Shown here in pieces: positions 29,031 to 44,000 of a DNA stretch of 64,000 nucleotides. The stretch lies in NCBI RefSeq assembly GCF_900105455.1, contig NZ_FNSF01000001.1, positions 67,001 to 131,000 on the forward strand, in the 5' to 3' direction. The stretch's first letter is position 1, and each line of letters starts with the position of its first letter. Origin of the DNA: Tenacibaculum sp. MAR_2009_124 (lineage in GTDB: Bacteria; Bacteroidota; Bacteroidia; Flavobacteriales; Flavobacteriaceae). Position numbers and translations under genes: made by a program. Below the pieces are notes generated by a model. It searched no databases. It had not been told where the DNA came from and saw nothing but the letters and a program-made list of their open reading frames with translations.

Positions 29031-32000
29031 TTCATATAAGGGGTTTGATAAAAATGCTATAAAACCATTCGATAGAGAACTTATTCAACAAATTCCATTA
29101 TCGTTTAATCAAGATAGAATTTGGTTCTTAGATCATCTTGATGGTACCCAGGCATATCACATTCCACTTGTGATGCAGTTACAAGGCGATCTCAATATCA
29201 ACTATGTAGAAAAAGTATTACAATCAATCGTTGATCGACATGAAGTATTGCGCACTGTAATTTATGAAGAGAATGGAATCGGTTATCAAAAAGCGATTAC
29301 TTCAGATAATTGGTCATTACAAAAAGTAGTTACTTCAGAAGAAGCAAATTTGAAAGAACAGATTCGAGCTTTCATCAACTTACCTTTCGATTTATCGAAA
29401 GATTATATGCTACGTTCTTGCTTATATGATTTAGGAAATGAGAAGTATATCTTAGCTTGTGTTTTCCATCATATTGCCAGTGATGGTTGGTCTTCAGGTA
29501 TTTTAACTAGTGAATTTGTTGAGTTATACAGTGCCTTAAGAGAAAACCGTACAGTTTTTCTTCCAGAGTTGACATTACAATATTCAGATTATGCCGTATG
29601 GCAACGCCAATATTTAGATGGAGAAGTTTTAGAAGCTCAATTGTTGTATTGGAAGGAAAAACTATCTAATGTAAGTACATTAACATTACCGTTAGATCAT
29701 GCACGTCCAGCTATACAAAGTACAGCGGGAGCCAATACGTCATTAATACTAGATAATAAATTAAAGAATTCGTTACTAGAATTGTGTCAACAAGAAGGGG
29801 TAACATTATTTATGTTGTTGTTGTCAGCATTTAAGGTTTTATTGTCTCGTTATAGTGGACAAGATGATATTTGTGTTGGAACACCAGTTGCAAATCGTAC
29901 ACAAACCGATTTGGAAGGAATGATTGGTTTCTTTGTAAACACATTAGCATTACGAAGTGATTTAAGTGACAATCCAACATTTAAAGAATTCTTAAAGGAA
30001 ATAAAAAATACTACGTTAGATGCCTATGATCATCAATTAGTTCCTTTTGAAAAGGTAGTTGATGAAATAGTAACTACTCGTGATATGAGTATGACTCCGC
30101 TTTATCAGGCAATGTTCGTATTACAAAACTTGCCTTCAATATCAGAGAAAAAGGGAGAAGGAGTTAGTTTAGGAGCAGTTGAAATTTCAGGTTATAAGTA
30201 TGAAGTAGAAACTTCGAAGACCGATCTTACCATTACCATATCTGAAGAAGAAGCAAGTATTAATATCGATATGGAATATTGTACTGCCTTATTCAAGCAA
30301 TCTACAATTGATAAGATGTTGAGGCATTACAGGGAATTATTAGTTAGTATTGTTAACGACATTCAGTTACCTATTAATAATTTAGGTTTATTGACTAAGG
30401 ATGAAGAAGCACATTTGTTAAGATCATTCAATGAAACAGCATCCGTAGATTATCCTGAGAATTTAACCATTATAGATTTGTTTGCAGAGCAGGTAGCAAA
30501 CGCCCCAAATGCTATTGCATTAACATTCGAAGGAAAAGAATTAAGTTATAAAGATTTAGATGCTAAGTCTAATCAATTAGCTCATTATTTAAGAGCGCAA
30601 GGAGTTGAACCAGATACTTTAGTAGGTATTTGTTTAGAACGAGGCTTCGATATGATTGTGGGTATCCTTGGTATTTTAAAATCTGGAGGTGCTTATGTTC
30701 CAGTAGATCCAGCATATCCAGCGGACAGAATCGAATATACTTTAACAGATGCAGGAATTACCTTGGTGTTAAGTGATGAGGCTAGCAAAGAGGTTTTAAA
30801 AGATAAAGCTGAGTTGAGTACACTTTCTTTAGATGGAGATTGGGATACAATTTCATCATACTCAATTGAGGAGTTAAGTAAAGTAGTATCACCAACTAAT
30901 TTAGCCTATGTCATTTATACTTCTGGAAGTACTGGAAAACCAAAAGGTGTTTTAATTGAACATCTAAATGTAGTTCGTTTATTTAAGCATGATGAATGTT
31001 TGTTCGATTTCGATTCAAATGATGTTTGGACCTTATTCCATTCTTTCTGTTTTGATTTCTCAGTATGGGAAATGTATGGAGCATTATTGTTTGGAGGTCG
31101 TTTAGTAATTGTTCCAAAGTCAATTACAAAAGATGCCATGGCGTTTAGTAATTTATTGATGAAAGAGGGAGTTACGGTATTAAACCAAACACCCAGTTCT
31201 TTTTATACACTTCAAGATCAATATTTATCAATAGCCAACAAAAGTACCATTCGATATGTGATTTTTGGAGGAGAGGCATTGAATCCAAGTTATTTAGCAA
31301 GATGGAAACAGTCGTATACAAATAGTAAGCTTATCAATATGTATGGTATTACAGAAACTACGGTTCATGTTACCTACAAAGAAATTACTGATGCTGATAT
31401 TAACCATTCTGTTAGTACAATCGGTACAGCTATTCCTACATTAAGTTGTTATATAGTAGATGACTATTTAAATCTTGTCCCACAAGGGGTTATAGGAGAA
31501 TTATGTATCGGAGGTAGTGGAGTTGCCAGAGGTTATTTGAATAGAGAAGCTTTAACAAATGAGCGATTTGTTTCCAATCCATTTAGTGATGATAACAAAG
31601 CTCGTTTATACAAGTCAGGAGATTTGGGTCGTTGGTTACCGGACGGAACTATTGAATATATCGGGAGAAAAGATAATCAAGTTAAGATTCGTGGGTATCG
31701 TATTGAATTAGGAGAAATAGAATCGGTTCTATCAAAAGTATCTGGAATTCAGAGTAGCTGTGTTTTAGCTAAAGAAGATGGTGCAGGAAACAAACGTTTA
31801 ATTGGGTATATAGTTAAAGATGAGGTTTTAAATAAAGAACGAATTCAATCGGAATTAAAGAAGAGTTTACCAGAATATATGGTACCTCAAATATGGATTG
31901 AATTAGAAGAAATGCCATTAACATCAAATGGTAAATTAGATAAAAAATCACTTCCAGAACCGGATGGAACTGCACTGTCAACAAAAGAATATGTTGCTCC

Positions 32001-35000
32001 AAGAAATGAAGTAGAAACTCAAATAGCTATTATTTGGCAAGAATTATTAAGCTTAGAAAAGGTAGGAGTTTACGATAATTTCTTTGAGTTAGGAGGACAT
32101 AGTTTATTAGTGATTCAATTAATATCTCGCTTACAAAAGATTGATTTTCACATTGAAGTTAGAGATATTTTCTCTAGCCCAACCATAGCAGAAATCGCAG
32201 AAAAAGTATCTTCAGAAGCTTCAGTATATCAGGTTCCTGCAAATGGAATTACGAAGGATACCGATCGTATTATACCAGAAATGCTTCCACTATTGGATTT
32301 CGATCAAGAGGATATTGATAAAGTCATCTCAAAAATTTCTGGTGGAGTTTCAAACATTGAGGATATTTATCCATTAGCTCCATTACAAGAAGGAATGTAT
32401 TTCCATCATTTAATGAGCAATGCTCAAGAAGGAGATGCTTATATTTTACCAAATTTATTGACCTTTCCTGATAAAGAGAAAAGAGCAATGTTCATTGAGG
32501 CATTACAATTTGTAGTAAATCGACATGATATACTACGAACATGTTTCTTAAGTGAAGGCTTACCAAAAGCTGTTCAGGTTGTACAAAGAGAAGCACAACT
32601 TTCTATAGAGCATATAGTAATTGATGCATCAAAAGACTTCTCAAAAGAGATAGAAAGCTTAAGAACTCCAGGAAAGCAATGGATGGATATATCTGAGGCT
32701 CCATTGTTAAAACTGAGATCCATTGATGATACAGCAAATGATGATTATCATTTATTAGTGAATCAACATCACTTGATATTAGATCATGTTGGATTAGAAA
32801 AGGTTATTTCTGAAATAGAAATGTACTTATTAGGAGAAGGAACGAAACTTCCCACTCCAGTATCATATAGAGATTTTATAGGTCATACCTTATATCAGCA
32901 GACTACAAATGATAGCGAATCGCATTTCACGAGTTTATTAGCAGGAGTAGATACTCCTAGCTATCCATTCGGTCTGTCAAACATTCAAGGAACTGGAAGT
33001 GAAATCAAAGAATTACATACGGTTTTACCTGAAGATTTAAGTGAGTCTATTAGAAAAGTGAGTTTAGATTTAGGAATGACTCCGGCGGTATTGTTTCACG
33101 CGGCTTACGGATTAGTAGTAAGTAAATGTAGTAATACGAATTACGCATTGTTTGGAACATTATTCTCAGGACGTTTGCAAGGTTCTTCTGGAGCGGCAGA
33201 TTCGTTGGGATTATTCATTAATACCTTACCTTTTTATGTAGCTTTAGAAGGAAGTATCTCTGAATATGTTGACCTTGTTAAGGAGCGCTTAGGACAATTA
33301 ATGCCTTACGAGCAAACCCCTTTGTCTAGAATTCAAGGATGGAGTGAAATATCTAACGAAGTTCCATTATTCAGTGCTTTATTGAATTTCCGTCATTCGT
33401 ATGCAACATCTGAAGAAAAGAATGAAGGTCATGGTGTTGATTTAGGAATTAATTTTGAAGCAGGTCAGGAACGTACCAATTACCCTTTTACCTTAAGTGT
33501 TGATGATTATGGAGTTGATTTTGGCTTAGGAATCCAAATAGATAAAAGCATCGATGCGGGTAGAGTGTTAGTATATATGAGACAGGCTTTAGAAGAATTA
33601 TTAAAAGGCTTGAGTTCAGAAGAAAATATTCAAATCGATGACGCGGAAATCTTATCAAAAGAAGAAAAACAACAGTTATTAGAGGAGTTTAATACTACGG
33701 CTATAACTTATGAAACAAATCAAACAATATTAGATTTATTTTCAAATCAAGTTCAAAAATCACCTGAAAAAATTGCGGTTGTTTATCAAGAAGAAGAATT
33801 AAGTTATAAGCAACTGGATGAAAGGTCGAATCAATTAGCAAATTATTTAGATGAGCAGGAAGTAGAATCGGGTTCGTTGGTCGGTATTTGTATTGATCGA
33901 AGTTTAGAAATGTTGGTTGGAATTTTAGGGGTTTTAAAATTAGGAGGAGCCTATGTTCCAATTGATCCAGAATATCCCGAAGACCGTATTAATTATATGT
34001 TAGCAGATGCTAATATTAAGTTGGTATTAACAAGTGAAAAAGTTAAATCAAAAGTACAGTTTCCAAAAAATATTGTTACCGTAGCATTGGATAGTAGTTG
34101 GGCTTCAATTGCTAACAAGAGTTTAAATGTTTTAGGGAAAGTAATAGCTCCAGAAAGTGTAGCCTATGTTATTTATACTTCTGGTAGCACAGGTAGACCC
34201 AAAGGAGTATTGGTTGAGCATAAAAATGTTATCAATCTTATTGTTAGTCAGTTGGGTGCTTTTGGTGTTGATTCAAGTGACGTTATTTTACAGTTTTCAA
34301 GTTTTATATTCGATGCTTCTGTAGAACAGATATTTATGGCTTTATCGGGTGGATGTAAATTGGTTCTAATAGACAAAGAAACAATAATTGATCCTACTAA
34401 GGTAGTAGAAGTCATTCAACAAGAAGAAGTAACGCATCTTCATGCCACTCCAAGTATGTTGAGTACTTTTTCAATAAATAAAGATGTAAATTCATTAAAA
34501 AGAATTATCGCCGGTGGAGAAGTTTGTACGCCTGATTTAATGAAACATTGGACAGGTAACTATTCTTTTTACAATGAGTATGGACCAACAGAAACAACAG
34601 TTACTTCTACGATTTCATTTTATAGAGATATTAAAGAAATTGAACAAATTACTATTGGAAAACCCATAGGAAATACACAAGTTTATATTACCGATTCTAG
34701 AATGAATTTGCTTCCTAAAGGTGTAATTGGAGAACTATGTATTGGAGGAAAAGGAGTTGCTAGAGGATATTTAAATAGAGAAGAATTAACCCGTGAGAAA
34801 TTCGTTCCAAACCCATTTAAAAAAGGGGATAGAATCTATAAAACGGGAGATTTAGCTCGTTGGTTACCTGATGGAACTTTAGAATATGTAGGAAGAAAAG
34901 ATTCACAAGTAAAGGTTCGCGGATACAGAATTGAATTAGGAGAAATTGAATCTGTATTATCAACAATTGAAACGATTCAAAATGGTTGTGTACTTGCCAA

Positions 35001-38000
35001 AGAAGATGTTACAGGAAGCAAACGTTTAGTAGGATATGTAGTTGCAGAAGGAAAATTCGATAAAGAAAAAGTTCAGGCAGCGTTAAAAGAGAGTTTACCA
35101 GAATACATGGTGCCTTCTTTATGGGTTGAGTTAGAGGAAATGCCATTAACAAGTACTGGAAAACTTGATAAAAAAGCGTTACCAGAACTAGATGGGTCTC
35201 TTTTGTCAACTAAAGAATATATAGCACCAAGAACTGAGTTAGAAGAGCAAATAGCTTCCATTTGGAAAGATTTATTAGGTGTTGAGAAAGTAGGAGTTTA
35301 TGACAATTTCTTTGAGCTAGGAGGACATAGTTTATTAATTGTTCAGCTGATCTCTCGTTTACAAAAAGTAGGTTTTCATATTACCGTAAAAACTATTTTT
35401 TCTAACCCTACAATAGCGGGTATTAGTGAAAACTTAGCTTCTTTAAATACAGTTTATCAGGCACCTGCAAATGGAATAACTGAAGATACTATTCAGATTA
35501 CTCCAGATATGATTCCTTTGGTAACATTCAGTCAGGAAGATATTGATACCGTAGTATCCAAAATCCCAGGAGGAACGCAAAACATTCAAGACATATACCC
35601 TTTATCACCATTACAAGAAGGAATGTATTTCCATTATTTGATGAGCGATAAGGAACAAGGGGATCCATATATTACACCTAATTTATTATCCTTTACAGAT
35701 AAAGAAAAACGTAATTTATTTATAGAAGCATTACAGTTTGTAGTAAACAGACATGATGTTTTACGTACTGCTATTTTAAATGAAGGATTACCTCAGGCAG
35801 TACAGGTCGTTCAAAGAGTTGCTAAGCTTCGAATAGAAGAATTAACTTTTGATTCTGTAGATGATATTTCATCAGTATTGAAAGATTTAGTTGACAATGG
35901 AAAGCAATGGATGGATGTTTCGAAAGGTCCGTTACTAGAATTAAAAATCGTAGACGATCTGCCGAACGACAACTATTATTTAGTGATTAACCAACATCAC
36001 TTGATTACGGATCACGTCGGACTTGAAAAAGTTATTTCAGAGATAGAAATGTATCTCCTTGGAAATGCAGCAAGTTTAGGTGAACCTGTTTTATATAGAG
36101 ATTTTATAGCGCATACATTACATCAGCAGTCAATTAATGATAGTGCATCATATTTCAAAGAATTATTTGGAAATATCGAAATACCAAGTTATCCATTTGG
36201 CTTATCAGATGTCAGAGGTAATGGTACTGAAATAAAGGAAGTCTCTATTATTTTACCGACAGAATTAAATACATCACTTCGTGAAACTTCTGTAAAATTA
36301 GGAATGAGCCCAGTTGTTTTATTTCACGCAGCTTACGGATTGGTTGTTGGAAAATATAGCAATAAAGATTACGCAATTTTTGGAACATTATTCTCAGGGC
36401 GTTTGCAAGGTTCGGTAGGAGCAGCAGATTCATTAGGACTCTTCATTAATACTCTACCATTCTTGACGGATCTGAAGGGAAGTGTTTCTAAATATGTTGA
36501 AACTGTAAAAGCTAGGTTACAAGATTTATTGCCATATGAGCAAACACCATTGTCGGATGTTCAAGCTTGGAGCGGTGTTTCTAATGATGTCCCTTTATTT
36601 AGTGCTTTATTGAATTATCGACATTCAGCGAATCCTTCGGAAAAGAATGAGATTGTTGATATAGATTTAGGAATTTCAGTAATAGGAGGAAAGGAACGTA
36701 CCAACTATCCATTTACCTTAAATGTTGATGACTTCGGAGATAATTTTGGATTAACAACTTTACTAGATGGAAATATTGATGCTGATCATGTTTTAGGGCA
36801 CATGAAACAAGCGTTAACAGGAATATTAAATGCTCTAGAGACTGAAGAAACAACTTCCATTGAAAGTCTAGGGATTTTATCTAAGGAAGAAACCTTAGAA
36901 ATTTTAGAGGTTTTTAATGCTACTGAATTAACGTATCCATCAGAGAAATCGGTAGTTGAGTTATTTGAAGAGCAAGCTCGAAAAACACCAAGTGCAGCAG
37001 CAATTACTTTTGAAGAAACTACCTTAAGTTATGAGGAATTAGATAAACGTTCAAATCAATTAGCAAATTATTTAAAAGCCCAAGGAGTAGAGACAGATAC
37101 ATTTGTAGGAATTTGTATGGATCGTGGTTTGGAATTACTCATTGCGATTTTAGGAGTGTTAAAATCTGGAGGTGCCTATGTACCAATAGATGCAAGTTAT
37201 CCAGAAGATCGTGTTGAGTTTATGTTAAGCGATGCTACCATTAGTTTGGTATTGACAAGTAAGTCAAATAAAGAAACTCTAGTAAATAGAAAAAACATAT
37301 CAGCCGTAGCTCTAGATCAAGAGTGGGATACATTCATAGCAACATATTCTACAAACAATTTAAATACAACGATTTCACCAAACGATTTAGCTTATGTGAT
37401 TTATACTTCAGGAAGTACAGGACAGCCAAAAGGAGTTCAAATAGAGCATAAAAACATTGTAAGCTTAAGTACTAGTTGTGATTATGTAGCACTAAATTCA
37501 GAGACGATTTGGTTATCAACAGGATCAATTTCGTTTGATGCAACCACAATAGAATATTGGGGAACCTTATTAAACGGAGGAGAACTTGTTTTAACTACAA
37601 AAGATACTTTACTAAACACAGTTAACTTTAAAGAAGTACTACAAGAAAAAGAAGTTACTACATTATGGATGACTGCTTCATGGTTCCATCAAATAGTGGA
37701 GGAAGATACTAGCGTCTTCGCTTCATTAAAGTATTTATTAGTTGGAGGAGATATAGTTTTGTTCAACTATACTAATAAAGTAAAAGAGCTATATCCGAAC
37801 TTAACAATCATAAATGGATATGGACCGACAGAGAACACTACATTTTCAACGACTTACACTATTGACATTACAGAAGAAAATCTTCCAATTGGTAAGCCAT
37901 TAAAGAACAGAGTGGCTTATATCGTTGATTCAGTAATGAACTTAGTTCCTGTAGGAGTAGAAGGGGAATTAGTTGTAGGAGGAGCAGGAGTTGCTAGAGG

Positions 38001-41000
38001 ATACTTAAACAATGAAGAACTCACCCAAGAGAAATTCATTTCAAGTCCATTTAAAGAAGGAGAAAAACTTTACAAAACAGGAGATTTAGCGAAATGGTTA
38101 CCTGATGGTAATATTGAATTCGCAGGAAGAAAAGATGCTCAGGTTAAGATTCGAGGATATAGAATTGAGCTAGGGGAGATAGAAAACGCGTTATCCAATT
38201 TAATCTCTATCAGTCAATGTTGTGTATTAGCAAAAGAAACTGTTGGTGGTACCAAATACTTGGTAGGATATGTTGTTTCGGAAGGTGAATTTGATAAAGA
38301 AATAATTCAACAAGAATTAAAACAACATTTACCAGAGTATATGATTCCATCGATTTGGGTGGAAATGGATGAAATGCCATTAACGAGCAACGGTAAATTA
38401 GACAGAAGATCTTTACCAGAGCCAGATAGTTCAGATTTATCAAGCAAAGAGTACGTGGCTCCTCGAAATGAAACCGAAGCACAATTGGTAGCTGTATGGC
38501 AAGATATTCTGGGGATTGAAAAAATTGGAGTGTATGATAACTTTTTCGAATTAGGTGGACATAGTTTATTGGTTGTTCAATTAATTTCTCGTTTACAAAA
38601 GTTCGATTATCATGTTGAGGTAAAGGATATATTTTCAAACCCGACAGTTGCTGGAATTAGTGAAAAAGTAACATCTTCTTCATTGTTATATCAAGTTCCT
38701 GCAAATGGAATTACAAAAGGTATAGATCGCATTTTGCCAGAAATGGTACCGTTATTGGATTTTAATCAAGAAGATATAGATGCCGTTGTAAATAAGATTT
38801 CGAGCGGTGTTTCTAATATTCAAGACATATATCCATTATCACCATTACAAGAAGGAATGTATTTTCATTATTTAATGAGTGGCAAAGATCAGGGAGATCC
38901 GTATGTTTTACCGAATCTTTTATCCTTCCCAAGTAGTGAAAAAAGAGATTTATTTGTTGAGGCTTTACAATTTGTAGTCAACCGTCATGATGTGTTGCGT
39001 ACTGCTATTGTAAGCGAAGGTTTGCCAAAAGCCGTTCAAGTTGTATTGAAACAAGCGGAATTATCTGTTGAAGAATTGACAATAGATAATGATAAAGATA
39101 TTTTATTAGAATTAAATAGATTAACCGAGCCAGGGAACCAATGGATGGATGTTTCAAAAGCACCATTATTGGATTTAAAATCTGCAAACGATAGTAAAAA
39201 TGACAGCTATTACTTATTATTATTTGCACATCACTTGGTATTGGATCATGTAGGTTTAGAAAAAATAACATCAGAAATTGAAACATACCTTTCAGGTAAA
39301 AGTGAAACACTTCCTACTCCTGTTCTGTACAGAGATTTTATTGGACATACGTTATATCAACAGGCAGTTAACGATAGCGAGTTATATTTTACTGAGTCCT
39401 TAGGAACCATTGAAGAACCAACATATCCTTTTGACTTAACTGATATACAAGGGAATGGTAGCAATATAGAAGAATCAGGAATGATTCTTTCTGATGAATT
39501 GAATAAACAACTTCGAGAAGTTTCTTTGAAATTAGGAATGAGTCCTGCTGTATTATTTCATGCAGCTTATGGATTAGTTGTAGGGAAATGCAGTAACAAA
39601 GAGTATGCATTATTTGGTTCTTTATTTTCAGGACGTTTACAAGGTTCTCTAGGTGCAGCAGATGCGCTTGGGTTGTTTATTAATACTTTACCATTTTACG
39701 TTTCTTTAGAAGGGAACATGTTAACCTATGTAAAGGGTGTAAAACAACAATTACACGAATTATTACCATACGAACAAACAGCATTATCAAACATTCAGAA
39801 TTGGAGTGGAGTTTCAAATGAAGTTCCGTTATTCAGCGCTTTATTAAATTTCCGTCATTCTCATGTTCCAATAGCAGTAGCTGAAGAAGAAGAAGGGAAT
39901 AAGGTCGATTTAGGAATAACAGTAAAGGGAGGACAAGAACGTACGAATTATCCACTTACATTAAATGTAGATGATTTCGGACATGGGTTCCGATTAGAAG
40001 CTCAGGTTGATGGAGGCATCGGAGCAGACCGATTATTAAGTTATATGCAAGAGGCATTAACGGAACTACTAAGAGGGCTGAATTCAGAAGAAACTGCGAA
40101 AGTTAAAAATGTAGTAATTTTACCAAAAGAAGAAAAAGTACAGTTACTAGATACTTTCAATGATACTAATGCAGCCTATCCATCAGATACAAGCATCTTA
40201 GATCTTTTCTCAGATCAGGTAAAGCAATCACCAAAACAAGTTGCTATCGTTTACAAAGGAGAAACGTTAACATACAAAGAACTTGATCAACGTTCAAATC
40301 AAGTAGCTCGATATTTACAAAATCAAGGAGTTCAACCAGATGGATTGGTAGGAATTTGTATGACGCGTAGCTTGGAAATGATTGTAGGAATTTTAGGAGT
40401 TTTAAAATCAGGAGGAGCTTATGTTCCAATAGATCCTAATTACCCAAAAGAACGTATCGAATATATCATAGAAGACACTGGAATTGAATTATTATTAAGT
40501 AATTCTTCAAGTCAAGATACTTTAGAAGACAAAGAAGGATTCACCAGCATTGCTTTAGATACAGATTGGAATCAGATTTCAGAATATTCAACAAGAAAAT
40601 TAAGTTATCAATCAATCTCACAAGAGAATCTGGCGTATGTAATTTATACTTCAGGAAGTACAGGAAAACCAAAAGGAGTCCTTATTGAACATGGTAATAT
40701 GTTCAACTTGGTAAACTGGGGAATCTCAAACTTCAAGGATTCATTGGATTTAGGAATGCTAGCAAGTACTTCAATCAACTTTGATTTATCGATTTTTGAG
40801 ATCTTTACTTCACTAGCCTCAGGAGCAAAGGTTGAATTAGTTAATAACTTATTATCATTAGTAGAAGATTCAGAAGTTTCTGTATCACTGATCAATACGG
40901 TACCAAGTGTTTTACTAGGAGTCTTAGAATCAGGAAAATTACCAGAAGCGGTAAAAACAATCAACCTAGCAGGTGAGCCATTACTACCAAGTTTGGTCGA

Positions 41001-44000
41001 TCGTATTTACAACGAAAGTTCGGTAGAGTCTATTTACGATTTATACGGACCATCAGAGGCTACGACTTATAGTACCTTTATCAAAAGAGAAATCAACGGA
41101 GTTCAAACTATTGGACGTCCGATTGCCAATACTCAGATTTATATTTTAAGTGAATCGAGTGAACTTTTACCGGCAGGCGTTGTAGGAGAATTATGTGTAG
41201 GAGGAAAAGGAGTAGCAAGAGGATACTTAAACCGAGAAGAATTAACGAATGAAAAATTCATTACGAATCCATTTAAGGAAGGAGAGAGAATTTACAAGAC
41301 AGGCGATTTAGCCCGCTGGCTCTCTGATGGAACGTTAGAATATGTAGGAAGAAAGGATTCTCAAGTAAAGGTTCGTGGATACAGAATAGAATTAGGAGAG
41401 ATTGAAACAGCTTTATCAACTATCGAAGAGATTCAAAGTAGCTGTGTGCTAGCAAAAGCAGATGTTACAGGAAGTAAGCGATTGGTAGGATATGTTGTTG
41501 TAGATGGAGAGTTCAATAAAGAAAACGTTCAAGCCGAGTTAAAGGAGAGCTTACCAGAATACATGGTTCCATCTTTATGGGTTGAGCTCGAAGAAATGCC
41601 ATTAACCGCTAGTGGAAAGTTAGACAGAAAAGCCTTACCAGAACTAGATGGATCACTCTTATCAACCAAAGCATATGTAGCTCCAAGAACAGGGGCAGAA
41701 GAACAAATTGCTGCGATTTGGCAAGATATATTAGGAATTGAAAAAGTGGGAGTTTATGACAACTTCTTTGAATTAGGTGGGCATAGCTTATTAATAATCC
41801 AATTAATATCACGTTTACAAAAACTTGATTTATATATTGGGGTTAAAGATATTTTTGCTAGTCCAACAATTGCAGAAATAGCAGAAAAACTTTCATCAGA
41901 TACTGAAATATATCAAGTGCCAGAAAACGGAATCACTCCAGAAGTGGAGCATATAGTTCCATCGATGGTTCCGTTGTTAGATTTTGCTCAAGAAGATATT
42001 GATATGGTGGTTTCCGAGGTCCCTGGAGGAGTTTCGAATGTTCAGGATATCTATCCATTATCACCATTACAGGAAGGAATGTATTTCCATTATTTAATGA
42101 GTAATGAAGAAGAAGGAGATCCATATATTCTATCGAATTTACTCTCTTTCTCAGACAAAGAAAAACGAACTATTTTTATTGAAGCACTTCAGTTTGTAGT
42201 AAATCGTCATGATGTTTTAAGAACTTGTTTTATAAGCAAAGACTTACCCAAAACAGTTCAAGTAGTGCAACGTGAGGCGCAATTGTTAGTAGAAGAAATA
42301 TTCATTGACCCTTCAAAAGATATAGTATCAGAATTAGAAATAATTAAATCGCCAGGGAATCAATGGATGGATATTTCAAAAGCACCATTATTGAGGCTAA
42401 AATCGACGGACGACCAAGAAAACGGAGTTTATTATTTGTTAATAGATCAACACCACTTGGCATTAGATCATGTAGGTTTAGAAAAAGTGGTCGTTGAGAT
42501 TGAACAATACTTATTAGGAAACGGAGCTAACCTTCCAAGGCCTGTATTATATAGAGATTTTATAGCGTATACATTACATCAACAATCAACAAATGATAGC
42601 GAAACTTATTTTAAAGAGTTGTTAGGCGTTATTGAAACTCCAACCTATCCATTTGATTTGTCGAATGTTCGTGGAACTGGGCGAGATATAAAAGATTCAG
42701 AGTTTCTTATTCCTCAGGAAATAAGTAAAGAAGTTAGAACGATTAGCGCAAAATTAGGAATAAGCCCAGCTGTTTTATTCCATGCCGCTTATGGTTTAGT
42801 AATTGGTAGATGTAGTAATTCTGACTATGCAATATTTGGCTCGCTATTCTCTGGGCGCTTGCAAGGAGCATCTAATTCAGTTGATTCCTTAGGGTTGTTT
42901 ATCAATACCTTACCGTTTTTTACCGAATTAAAAGGAAATGTTTCAGAATATATAATCAGCGTAAAAAATGGATTAAATGAACTTTTACCTTACGAGCAAA
43001 CTTCCACAGCAGATATCCAAAATTGGAGTGGTATTTCAAATGATTTACCTTTATTCAGTGCCATATTAAATTACCGTCATTCTACAGTTCCTACGGAAGT
43101 AGTAGAAGAAATATCAAATGGAATTGATTTAGGAATTAGCAGACATGGAGGACATGAAAGTACAAATTATCCAGTTTGTGTGGATATTGATGATTATGGA
43201 GATTATTTTGGTATTGTAGCTCAGATTGACATTCAAGTTGATGGAAACCTAGTAATATCGTATCTCTATCAGGCGATTTTAAGTTTATTAGAAGCTTTAA
43301 AGTCGGAGAAGCAGACAACAGTTTCTGAATTAAAAATATTACCTGAAACAGAAGAACGTCAGTTGTTAGAGGTATTCAATGCAGAAACAGAGGATTATCC
43401 ATTAGATAAAACAATTGTCGATTTATTTACTGAACAAGTTCAAAAAACACCAGAGGCTGTTGCTGCTGTTTTTGAAAATCAGAAGATTACTTATAAAGAA
43501 TTAGATAACCGCTCAAATCAACTTGCACATTACTTGGCAGCTAAAGGAGTTGGTTCTGATACCATGGTGGGTATTTGTTTGGAACGAAATTTCGACATGA
43601 TCATTGGAGTTTTAGGGGTTTTAAAATCGGGAGCCGCTTATGTTCCCATTAAACCAAATTTTCCAAAGAGCCGTATTGCATATATTCTTGAAGATATTGG
43701 ACAATCTTTGGTAGTAACAAATTCAGGAAGTAAATCAGCTTTATCTTCTTTAGAAACAATTGAATTAGTATTGTTAGATGATCCTGAATTAACGAAAAAT
43801 TATCCAAAAACAACATTAGAAAAAGTTTATAATTCTACAGATTTAGCCTATGTGATTTATACTTCAGGGAGCACTGGATTGCCTAAAGGAGCAATGATAG
43901 AACATGCTGGATTGTTGAATCACTTGTTTATCATGGTTGATGAATTGGATATGGATAGTAATAGTACGGTAGCCTTTACTGCTCCATTTACTTTTGATAT

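Noticed and set aside
29062..30400. Starter (lipid-accepting) C domain at the start of subunit C or B
   Set aside because: Both initial C domains follow a docking domain and have ordinary LCL motifs (HHIASDGWS). Docking implies an upstream peptide donor rather than a fatty acyl start.
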